Below, piece by piece: positions 22,854 through 28,828 of a stretch of DNA of 28,828 bases (positions within the stretch are counted from its first letter, which is position 1; every line of letters begins with the position of its first letter). Where the stretch lies: IMG/VR virus record IMGVR_UViG_3300013131_000187, positions 1 through 28,828 of that record; one strand, given 5' to 3'. The notes under the pieces are model-generated. The model worked only from the letters and a program-made list of their open reading frames with translations. It did no database searches and was not told the origin of the DNA. A program made the translations under genes and the position numbers. Source of the DNA: a virus.

Positions 22854-23357
22854 CTACCGCAACCGCGCTTCACGGGTTGGATTTTCACGAACCCGACGAG
22901 ACTCAGGGCCATAGCGTTCATCACGAACCTTAGCTAAGGCTATCTTCAACCCCGACAAAAGAAGCTCGGACGGATCAGAGTTCCTAACCCCCTCTCGCAA
23001 GGGTAAAGGCTCTTTGATATTCTCTCCATTGAGAGTACCCACCATATAGTATTGAGAAATCAATTTCCCTTCCTGCTCTGCTTTTTCCTCAACAAGAGAG
23101 AGGAAGTCACCAGGGGCAAGGATCACTTCATCCAGGTCAAAGAAGCCAAGCACCATACCGTACAGCACACAAGCAATCTGAAAACCTGCATAGGTATGCA
23201 AGGGAATTCTCTGCTCTGGCAAGCCCTCCTTCATCCATGACCAATCTGGTGTATGGCCACTCCAAGGATCAAATCCCAATACGTCAAAGGCTGTTTCCCG
23301 CACCACACGACGAAAGCGGTTCGGCAACCGCTGCACATTTACAAACCTCTTTTCCAT
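22854..23357 (-). CDS. Hypothetical protein, 167 aa
   Basis: The product begins MEKRFVNVQRLPNRF and ends in an Arg-rich tail (RRVRENPTREARLR). A hydrophobic stretch (ACVLYGMVLGFFDLDEVIL, about 62-80) looks more like a buried helix than a membrane span. A good AGGAG site precedes the ATG. It is the first gene of the DNA-modification block and has a promoter-like sequence upstream (23376-23403). I do not recognise a family. A 12-mer copy encodes KLIS at 98-101. Confidence 0.7.
   Translation of the reverse strand: MEKRFVNVQRLPNRFRRVVRETAFDVLGFDPWSGHTPDWSWMKEGLPEQRIPLHTYAGFQIACVLYGMVLGFFDLDEVILAPGDFLSLVEEKAEQEGKLISQYYMVGTLNGENIKEPLPLREGVRNSDPSELLLSGLKIALAKVRDERYGPESRRVRENPTREARLR
23056..23067. 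repeat. Dispersed 12-mer palindrome, copy 11 (GAAATCAATTTC)
   Basis: Exact copy inside the 167-aa gene, encoding KLIS. Flanks are A and C. Confidence 0.9.
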
Positions 23358-23375
23358 TCAGTCTCCTGTTTAGGT

Positions 23376-23403
23376 GTTCTATCTCAAGCCGAATTCCTGT
23401 CAA
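23376..23403 (-). promoter_or_regulatory. Possible sigma70-like promoter for the DNA-modification block
   Basis: TTGACA (23398-23403), a 16-base spacer and TAGAAC (23376-23381) lie in the 60-base gap after the terminase. The -35 is perfect and the -10 has four of six consensus bases. An AGGAG site and the ATG at 23357 follow. Confidence 0.5.
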
Positions 23404-23417
23404 GAAACGGAATCTGA

Positions 23418-26033
23418 TCAGAGTAGGAAAGGTAAGTCATAGTCATTGTCGTTCGGCATGTTTTCCGCAGGTGCCTTCATCCGGCCTGTAGCCGTTCTGA
23501 GAGGCTTGGTTTCTGCTTTCGCTTCTGGTGTTTTCTTCTCCTCAAACACAGGCATACTTGAAGGCTCACCCGCTTGAGCTTGAGCCTCAGCTTGGGCTTT
23601 CCGATCCTCAAGCTCCCTCTTGAGTTTCGCTTGAATATGCTTGAATGGGGCCTTCGGATCTTTGGCACGCTCCATATCCCGAAACCAATTGTCGGGATCT
23701 GCCTCTTGTTGACGCCCCAAGACAAGCTCAAACAAGCCGGGATTGGATAGTGCAAGCTCCTCTAATGAAGCAACCACACCAGCAACCGAGTCGCTGCAAT
23801 CTTTGCTGTTATGTACAACAATTCCTGACGATAAAACAAAGTTTTCAGTACCAGGAACCATCATGTCATATACAGGGGTAGGTGTATCCAAAGACTTAGC
23901 TGTAACACTTGCAACTGATACCGGAATAATGCTCATCAAATGAGATCCACAAGTAAGAAATTGTGCCTCAACATAGCTACCATCCGATAACATGAAAAGA
24001 TGATCAGGAGTACAACGGATAATAGACCCATCTTCAAGCATTATCTCTATCAGTTCGGTTACAAACTTGGTAATATGGGGGCGGACACCAATTCTGGTAC
24101 AGAAACTTTCCCCATCAAATGATACTACCTCAACGAGCGGTAGGTCAACCAACTGATCGAATGCAACCATTTCCCCATTGGCAAGCATTACCCTTGTATC
24201 ACCCGTAAAGCAGCCCCCCAACGGATGATCTATCTTTCCGGTATTCGGATCGCGTTCAAGTTTGAGCATTTCATCAATAAAAGGTTGGTAATGATACATA
24301 CGCATACGACCTTCCTGTAAGGCTGAGCGCAAGCACTCATACGCAACCGGATCACGGTCTACACTCAATATATCTGAGTCAATTCCTCGATGCCTCAACT
24401 GTTGGATATGCTCATTGCTTCCATAGGTATCTGTTGTGCTACGCACGATATGGAACCCATGATCTTGAATCTCGTACTCAAAGGCTCGCAACTCCGAAAG
24501 CTCAATGTATTCCCCAAGCTGGGGGGCAATCTGCACACAGAAATCAATTTCTATCTCTGGTGCCATCTCATAGTAAGCCCTTGCACTCTCCGGGGAAAAA
24601 CGCTCTACCTCCACCATACGGGTAATGTACCCCATCGACATACCCGTTCTGTCTCCCGTTAACGAGGTGTCGATATGAATAACTCTGGGCAAGTGAGGAT
24701 TGCGTTTTGGAACCCAACGCTTCTCAATATGCCCACTCGATAACCGCACTTCCCGAAGTTCACACATCTTTTCCCATAGAATCCGAAAGCCAGGAACCCC
24801 AAGCACCCACTGTTGCTCTGAAAAAGGATGCTCCATATCTGCTTGAATGGTTGGCTCAAACAACGTTTTCTGGTGTGTGATAAAGCTGCTGATCGCATCT
24901 GTAGACAATCCCGCTGTATCGCGGATCGCTTCATAGAGGTTCTTTTCAAACTCAGGCTTAAATACCTTGGGGACTTCAATTACCATTGATCCGGTTGAAT
25001 CTAAAAACTCCTTCGATATCTCCTCATCAGGATTCAGAATCCGAGGGCGCACCGTATGCGAACCAATCAGGACTTTAAACCGCTCATGCCCATAATCTGC
25101 TTCTTTGACCTCCCAGGTTGGATGGTCAATAATGTAAGCGTTCGGATCGTCCTTCAGCTCTGTAATACGACGCTCTGTAAACGATGAAGTCGTGGTTTTC
25201 GATGATAACAGAATCGCATATCCGGGTAACCGACCCCCAATCATAAACCGGCCCTTGACACGCGCTGTCAGCTTTGAGTAAATACGCTCGGCTGCATCGT
25301 AGTTTGCCACCGTCAGCTTTTGCCCCACTACCCCCGCAATCTGTGGCTTGTGGCGAGAACCCCCCAGAAAGTCTGTTTCGTCCATAAGGAAGCCTATTAC
25401 AGTCAAACCAATCACACGCTCAGAGTTAACGGACCCTATTTGTACCGTGATATTCTTGGGGAATCGTAAGCGATCCGCTTTCTCATCAAAGGGAAACTCT
25501 GTCATAAAATAAGGAGATTCTTTCAGCTTCTCTATCAATGGAGATAGAAGAACCGTTCTCGCAAGGTGCAAGTTCTTTGATAAGAGAATGATGTGAATTT
25601 CTGTTGCAGAAGAATGCCCATACGCTTCCTGTGGGCAACGCATACACGAAAGCTCGTAAATCAAGCGCGCTAACAGGTGTGTTCCAATATAGGTTTTCCC
25701 AATAGCCGTACTGCCTGTGGCGATAACCGTGTAATAATTCCCATTGACAATATTGATCATGTGCTGCTTCATCTTGGGATAGAACGTCCGAGAAGCACGC
25801 GCAAAGTAATAATCATCTTCTAACCATTCTTCAACCGGCAAAACTGGACGATCATACAACTGATTTTGCAGACTTCGGGCTGTAGCATCTACACCCTTGC
25901 TGCGCTCTTGTAGGATCTGTAATACCGTTGCCGCCTCTTCTGGTGTCAGGTCTTTGATCGCATCTTCAAGCAAGATATTTTCTTCATTCTCTGTTCTTGC
26001 ATGGTACGCCCTTCCTGCTTTGCGGGTAATCAT
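23418..26033 (-). CDS. Terminase large subunit containing a mini-intein
   Basis: The 871-residue precursor has the two-domain plan of TerL. The ATPase shows a Walker A-type TGSTAIGKT (106-114) and Walker B GFLMDETDF (214-222). The nuclease shows IHIDTSLTGD (Asp455), a STTDTYGS segment near 532-539, and HP.GG...SKDCSD as the third acidic motif. A 135-residue intein (608-742) splits that last motif between Gly607 and Ser743; the mature protein would be 736 residues. The C-terminal tail after 800 is Gln/Ala/Lys-rich and disordered-looking. TerL packages DNA through the portal and cuts it. Its ATG overlaps the stop of the small terminase candidate (ATGA). A 12-mer copy encodes EIDF at 495-498. 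Confidence 0.93.
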   Translation of the reverse strand: MITRKAGRAYHARTENEENILLEDAIKDLTPEEAATVLQILQERSKGVDATARSLQNQLYDRPVLPVEEWLEDDYYFARASRTFYPKMKQHMINIVNGNYYTVIATGSTAIGKTYIGTHLLARLIYELSCMRCPQEAYGHSSATEIHIILLSKNLHLARTVLLSPLIEKLKESPYFMTEFPFDEKADRLRFPKNITVQIGSVNSERVIGLTVIGFLMDETDFLGGSRHKPQIAGVVGQKLTVANYDAAERIYSKLTARVKGRFMIGGRLPGYAILLSSKTTTSSFTERRITELKDDPNAYIIDHPTWEVKEADYGHERFKVLIGSHTVRPRILNPDEEISKEFLDSTGSMVIEVPKVFKPEFEKNLYEAIRDTAGLSTDAISSFITHQKTLFEPTIQADMEHPFSEQQWVLGVPGFRILWEKMCELREVRLSSGHIEKRWVPKRNPHLPRVIHIDTSLTGDRTGMSMGYITRMVEVERFSPESARAYYEMAPEIEIDFCVQIAPQLGEYIELSELRAFEYEIQDHGFHIVRSTTDTYGSNEHIQQLRHRGIDSDILSVDRDPVAYECLRSALQEGRMRMYHYQPFIDEMLKLERDPNTGKIDHPLGGCFTGDTRVMLANGEMVAFDQLVDLPLVEVVSFDGESFCTRIGVRPHITKFVTELIEIMLEDGSIIRCTPDHLFMLSDGSYVEAQFLTCGSHLMSIIPVSVASVTAKSLDTPTPVYDMMVPGTENFVLSSGIVVHNSKDCSDSVAGVVASLEELALSNPGLFELVLGRQQEADPDNWFRDMERAKDPKAPFKHIQAKLKRELEDRKAQAEAQAQAGEPSSMPVFEEKKTPEAKAETKPLRTATGRMKAPAENMPNDNDYDLPFLL
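23808..24212 (-). other. Mini-intein without endonuclease inside the terminase
   Basis: The insert starts with Cys (CFTGDTRVMLANGE, block A), has a block B with CTPDHLFML (the TxxH-type motif), and ends with blocks F and G (PVYDMMVPGTENFVLSSG, then IVVHN). The next residue is Ser, the usual +1 nucleophile. It is 135 residues, near the smallest size known for active inteins, and shows no LAGLIDADG or HNH homing endonuclease. Excision joins Gly607 to Ser743 and restores the GGSKDCSD nuclease motif, so splicing should be required for DNA cutting. Confidence 0.93.
24540..24551. repeat. Dispersed 12-mer palindrome, copy 12 (GAAATCAATTTC)
   Basis: Exact copy inside the terminase nuclease-domain region, encoding EIDF. 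Flanks are A and T. Confidence 0.9.
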
Positions 26034-26653
26034 TTCTTATCCCCTTTTACCGCCTTCTCTGTAAGCGCCTGTACCGCTCCAAGAATCTTGTTCAAGGATT
26101 TAGGTGTCAGTGTTGGATGCTTCCCTGGTTGGGCTGTAAACCCGCTCATTGGCAATTGCTTCCCAGGCTTACCAGAAACAAGGCCAGCTTTCGCCTTGAT
26201 ATCCTGACTGGACTCTAACAACTCTTTTGCCAATCTCACCTCACGGCTAAGATTGGTATTCAATACGCCTTTCATTTTTTTCTCCATCTCCAACGCAAGC
26301 AAGATGCGCGCCTTCTGCATCTCGTAAAGCTCCCTCATTTCTGCTGCTTCATTCAAACCATTCTCTATTTCTTCAGCAGCCGCCTCTACATATCCAGGCA
26401 AAAACGGGGCCACCAGATCAATCGTAGACAGTTCAGAGTGTAGCTTTCCAACCCTGTCCAACACTTGATGAGCAGGTATTTCTACCCACTCCTTACTTTT
26501 GTCCTGTATCAAAGCACGAATGTACTCAAATGAAAACCCCTGCTTCATGTGGGCAATCACTTGCTGGTAGCACTTCAACTCTTGAAACTGTTGGTGCAAA
26601 AATGACGCAGGCTGCACTTGCGGAAGTAGTTTTAACGCAGCTTTATCAGACAT
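26030..26653 (-). CDS. Probable terminase small subunit, 207 aa
   Basis: The gene is directly upstream of the large terminase and overlaps its start. The first 70 residues are helical, with a possible helix-turn-helix (CYQQVIAHMKQGFSFEYIRA and the following helix). Residues 85-150 form long helices suitable for oligomerisation, and the C-terminus is basic and extended (GKPGKQLP, TEKAVKGDKK). DNA-recognition N-terminus plus helical core fits a small terminase, but no family motif is certain. Notably, no Shine-Dalgarno lies before the ATG (ACAAATTGT precedes it), although the in-frame upstream codons contain no alternative start. Confidence 0.6.
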   Translation of the reverse strand: MSDKAALKLLPQVQPASFLHQQFQELKCYQQVIAHMKQGFSFEYIRALIQDKSKEWVEIPAHQVLDRVGKLHSELSTIDLVAPFLPGYVEAAAEEIENGLNEAAEMRELYEMQKARILLALEMEKKMKGVLNTNLSREVRLAKELLESSQDIKAKAGLVSGKPGKQLPMSGFTAQPGKHPTLTPKSLNKILGAVQALTEKAVKGDKK

Positions 26654-26661
26654 ACAATTTG

Positions 26662-26688
26662 TGTATATCTTGTCAAGAAAAAAGTCAA
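26662..26688 (-). promoter_or_regulatory. Possible promoter for the terminase genes
   Basis: In the 68-base gap, TTGACT (26683-26688) and a second TTGACA (26671-26676) precede TATACA (26662-26667). TTGACT with TATACA gives a 15-base spacer, shorter than ideal. The leader would be very short and lacks a ribosome-binding site. Confidence 0.35.
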
Positions 26689-26721
26689 GTTTTGTTTAGT
26701 GCTTACAAGCTATAGAAGATA

Positions 26722-27036
26722 CTATGGAAGGGCTGAGACTGTTACCTGGGTGCAAACACTGTTCAGATTCTCTATATAGGTTTCGACAGGAGGTAAATGA
26801 GAACGACATACACGCGATTCAATCAGCCGCTTATCGTTTGCCCATATCTGCAAGGCTTGGGTTTCACGCTCTAACTGAGCTACTTCATACATGGTGCGAG
26901 AGAAATCAATTTCTTCTGCTTGTGGCACCGGGATTGCTGCAAGGGGCTGGTGAAAAACAGATCCCATTGTAAGAACCGCAAAGGATACAACCAACGCAAG
27001 CAACATCCCAAGTGACTTACCTATTATCTCGTTCAT
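26722..27036 (-). CDS. Small membrane-anchored protein, 104 aa
   Basis: One N-terminal hydrophobic segment (about residues 8-28, MLLALVVSFAVLTMGS) is followed by a soluble part with a helical, charged stretch (EEIDFSRTMYEVAQLERETQ) and two cysteines (near 77 and 94). The layout resembles an inner-membrane spanin or another signal-anchored phage protein. No companion lipoprotein or endolysin is visible in the window, so a lysis role is only a possibility. An AGGGGTGAG site precedes the ATG. A 12-mer copy encodes EIDF at 42-45. Confidence 0.65.
   Translation of the reverse strand: MNEIIGKSLGMLLALVVSFAVLTMGSVFHQPLAAIPVPQAEEIDFSRTMYEVAQLERETQALQIWANDKRLIESRVCRSHLPPVETYIENLNSVCTQVTVSALP
26902..26913. 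repeat. Dispersed 12-mer palindrome, copy 13 (GAAATCAATTTC)
   Basis: Exact copy inside the 104-aa membrane protein gene, encoding EIDF. Flanks are A and T. Confidence 0.9.
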
Positions 27037-27090
27037 AACTCACCCCTACCCCTTTATTAGCTGAGCAAGGAAAATATGCAACTATTTTGA

Positions 27091-27369
27091 TTATTTGAGC
27101 GATTCATGAATCTCCCTCAATGTATCACGGATGTTCGCAATCCTCTCCTCAATAATAGGTAGGTTTTCAACTTTTGTTTCCAAATTTTCTATTTGTACAC
27201 CCTGGTGAGCCACATCTATATGCAACTGTTCCAGTTTTTGTAAGCGCGTTTCCGCATTCCATGCCCACCCAGCCGCTGAGAGGGCAAAGATCGGCAAAAC
27301 CCAACGCATAAACGCACCAGAAAGCGAATTGATCATCGCCTCAAGTTGGCTTGTGGTATTTGCTGCCAT
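27091..27369 (-). CDS. Small membrane protein with coiled coil, 92 aa
   Basis: The ATG at 27369 (MAANTTSQLE) is chosen because AGGGGGTGG lies just upstream; other in-frame ATGs at 27372 and 27384 exist. A hydrophobic segment (MRWVLPIFALSAAGWAW, about residues 21-37) is followed by a long coiled coil (ETRLQKLEQLH through EERIANIRDTLREIHESL). The gene overlaps the end of the 85-aa gene by 29 bases. One membrane span plus a coiled coil is seen in some holin-like and spanin-like phage proteins, and also in tail accessory proteins. Role unproven. Confidence 0.65.
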   Translation of the reverse strand: MAANTTSQLEAMINSLSGAFMRWVLPIFALSAAGWAWNAETRLQKLEQLHIDVAHQGVQIENLETKVENLPIIEERIANIRDTLREIHESLK

Positions 27370-27598
27370 CATCCACCCCCTCATAGTATAGCTGGATATC
27401 GTCTGATTCTATTGTCAAAGATTTTGCGGATATTGTCAAATCGACAAACGGCATCCCACGATCCGTACCTTTTTCACAATATTCTCTCGGATTCACCAGA
27501 ACCACCTTTCCCAACATCCAGGGATGAGGAGAAATCTTATCCGCCACAACAGGCAATACAGTTTTGTTATCCAACTTCAACAAGAGGTATACTTTCAT
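27341..27598 (-). CDS. Hypothetical protein, 85 aa
   Basis: A small soluble protein with alternating strands (MKVYLLLKLDNKTVLPVV, then GKVVLVNPREYC, SKSLTIESDDIQLYYEG-type pattern). No motif or family is recognised. It follows the fibre-gene terminator by about 25 bases, so it should have its own promoter or depend on read-through; I see no convincing promoter or strong Shine-Dalgarno before the ATG. It is coupled to the downstream membrane-protein gene by overlap. Confidence 0.6.
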   Translation of the reverse strand: MKVYLLLKLDNKTVLPVVADKISPHPWMLGKVVLVNPREYCEKGTDRGMPFVDLTISAKSLTIESDDIQLYYEGVDDGSKYHKPT

Positions 27599-27621
27599 GC
27601 AATCGTGCTATCCCGAAGAAC

Positions 27622-27653
27622 AAAAAAAGAAAAGACACCCGAAGGTGTCTTTT
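27622..27653 (-). terminator. UUCG-tetraloop terminator after the fibre-like gene
   Basis: AAAAGACACC (27630-27639) pairs with GGTGTCTTTT (27644-27653). On the minus strand the loop is C-TTCG-G, the extra-stable UUCG tetraloop, followed by CTTTTTTTG. This is a textbook terminator. Confidence 0.95.
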
Positions 27654-27669
27654 CACTCACTCAACCTGA

Positions 27670-28743
27670 TCAGCTATTTGCAGCTACATACCGAACACGG
27701 ATCTTAGAGCCGGTTGCGGTTACGTCACCGTAAATCTCAAGGTCGCTTCCATTGATACGCCACTCACCCGCTGCATCCGGTGCGCCAGAAGGGCTATACG
27801 CCGTTACAGTCCCGTCAATCGAAGTCGCCTCAACACCGTCAAAGGTCAACTGCAAGAAGCCCGCAAGCTCTGGCATCCCTGAGGTGTAAAGCGAAGCCGA
27901 CATACCCATGACCGACAGACCAGATACACCACTGTAGGTAAAGCTGGAAGCATCAAATGTCTCAGACATGGGAATCCAAGACAGTTTTGCAGCCGTTACA
28001 CCATTGTCTTTGATAATGATGTTTCCTGACCCATCAAATGCGGTAGTAGAATCATCCACTTTCGCAGAGATTGTACCAGAGGTAATGTCAATACCGTTAC
28101 CAGCCGTGTATGACCCACCAAAGGCACTAAAGGTAATTTCGGTGGTGCCAATCGCTGAGATTGTGGTAGGCGTGTACCAAGTAGTATCTGCATTGGTTGT
28201 ACCAAGATCAACCTGCACAATCGCAGAAGTCAGATCGATCACGCTATCCGCATCAGTTGTACGGGTCAACACAAACGCTGCGCCTGCTGATCCTACCGTG
28301 GTAACGGTATAGATACCGTTCTGAGTTGCGGTAGACTGATTCTTCACCAGAATACGATCCCCAGAAGATGGAGAAGCACTATCAACAGAAATTGCGCCGT
28401 TGCTTGAACCGGTCAGAGTCGCGCCTACACCAGAAGTCCCGTTGTCGTAGGTAGCAGACAAGTTTGCAGTCGTCGCATACTGTACGTTATCCTTCCAAGC
28501 CAGCTTATTAAGCATCGCGGTAACAGTGGCAATCTCACTGTCAACGTAGCTCTTGGGAGCCGCATCACCGCTTGCCGAAGGTGTCGGCAAATTGGTAATG
28601 GTATTCCCGCCCGAATCAAGGTCTGCGCCGAGCGTGCCTTGCAAATCCGAGAAATTCCAGGTTTGGGTCAGATCCACATCCAGTTCCCCACTGGTGACTT
28701 TCAACTTAGCCGTCTTACGGATCAAACTTGCATGAATACCCAT
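27670..28743 (-). CDS. Fibre-like structural protein, 357 aa
   Basis: Residues 30-75 read like a fibre shaft (GGNTITNLPTPSASGDAAPK, then SYVDSEI), a sequence type common in phage tail- and head-fibre proteins. From about 80 to 210 lies a domain with LAWKDNVQYATTANLSATYD, GVGATLTGSS, GDRILVKNQSTATQNGIYTV and LTRTTDADS. This NGIYTV-type domain recurs in tail- and head-fibre proteins of many phages. The C-terminus is Ser/Thr/Gly-rich beta structure. It may form trimeric fibres on the capsid or tail; its place near the terminase, away from tail genes, leaves a head-fibre role open. GAGAGGGGTGAG precedes the ATG. Confidence 0.75.
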   Translation of the reverse strand: MGIHASLIRKTAKLKVTSGELDVDLTQTWNFSDLQGTLGADLDSGGNTITNLPTPSASGDAAPKSYVDSEIATVTAMLNKLAWKDNVQYATTANLSATYDNGTSGVGATLTGSSNGAISVDSASPSSGDRILVKNQSTATQNGIYTVTTVGSAGAAFVLTRTTDADSVIDLTSAIVQVDLGTTNADTTWYTPTTISAIGTTEITFSAFGGSYTAGNGIDITSGTISAKVDDSTTAFDGSGNIIIKDNGVTAAKLSWIPMSETFDASSFTYSGVSGLSVMGMSASLYTSGMPELAGFLQLTFDGVEATSIDGTVTAYSPSGAPDAAGEWRINGSDLEIYGDVTATGSKIRVRYVAANS

Positions 28744-28800
28744 AGCTCACCCCTCTCGCTAAGAGATAGCGCATTCTTTATGAAGCGTCAAATTGTGACC
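28744..28800 (-). promoter_or_regulatory. Upstream region of the fibre-like gene with the shared leader element
   Basis: On the minus strand AATTTGACG (28786-28794) is followed by TATCTCTTAGCGAGAGGGGTG before the start codon. This is a looser match to the leader of the capsid and 251-aa genes. TTGACG-17-TATCTC is a weak promoter reading; CTCT/AGAG could form a small hairpin over the ribosome-binding site. No gene is visible in the last 85 bases. Confidence 0.4.
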
Positions 28801-28828
28801 TATCTCTTGAGGTGTTCAACTTATATTG

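Noticed and set aside
1-28828. tRNA genes, CRISPR arrays, insertion sequences, integrase or attachment sites
   Set aside because: No cloverleaf, regular direct-repeat array, transposase or recombinase motif was seen. The 12-mer repeats are too widely spaced to be a CRISPR array.

Overview
The window is a late structural region of a contractile-tailed bacteriophage of the T4-like (gp23 capsid fold) lineage. Every gene I can support lies on the minus strand, so the biological reading order runs from high to low coordinates. Genes are densely packed, with short gaps or ATGA-type overlaps and Shine-Dalgarno sequences of the GAGAGGGAG or AGGAG type. Base composition is moderate. I see no tRNA, integrase, insertion sequence or CRISPR. 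The host cannot be named from this sequence.

Reading order: a fibre-like structural protein (28743-27670) ending in a UUCG-loop terminator; three small genes, two with an N-terminal membrane segment; a probable small terminase; the large terminase, interrupted by a 135-residue mini-intein exactly in front of its SKDxxD nuclease motif; then a DNA-modification block (unknown protein, beta-class methyltransferase, winged-helix-like protein, ParB/Srx-fold protein, D12-class adenine methyltransferase) placed between terminase and portal. The head module follows: portal, two core-like proteins in the T4 gp67/gp68 position, a fused prohead protease-scaffold, and the gp23-like major capsid protein. 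Next come probable neck and tail-completion genes, a large tail sheath, a gp19-type tail tube, small genes (two sharing a Cys-rich C-terminal tail), a 2H phosphoesterase, a second gp19-like protein, and two small genes that run to the window edge.

The genes work as one assembly line. Portal, core and protease-scaffold build the prohead; the protease matures it; the terminase packages DNA after its intein splices out; neck proteins join the head to the sheath and tube. The methyltransferases and ParB-like protein probably modify or handle the DNA before or during packaging. The 2H phosphoesterase could be a counter-defence enzyme.

Two signals are not explained by ordinary annotation. First, a near-palindromic 12-mer (GAAATTGATTTC or its complement GAAATCAATTTC) occurs 13 times exactly, every 1-3 kb, in genes (in different reading frames) and beside or within terminators. 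It is always flanked by a purine on the left and a pyrimidine on the right. Second, the core-like gene at 17280-16390 ends with a G-GGA-AAC slippery heptamer directly before its stop, and a -1 shift opens a 49-codon arginine-rich extension that fills the gap to the next terminator.
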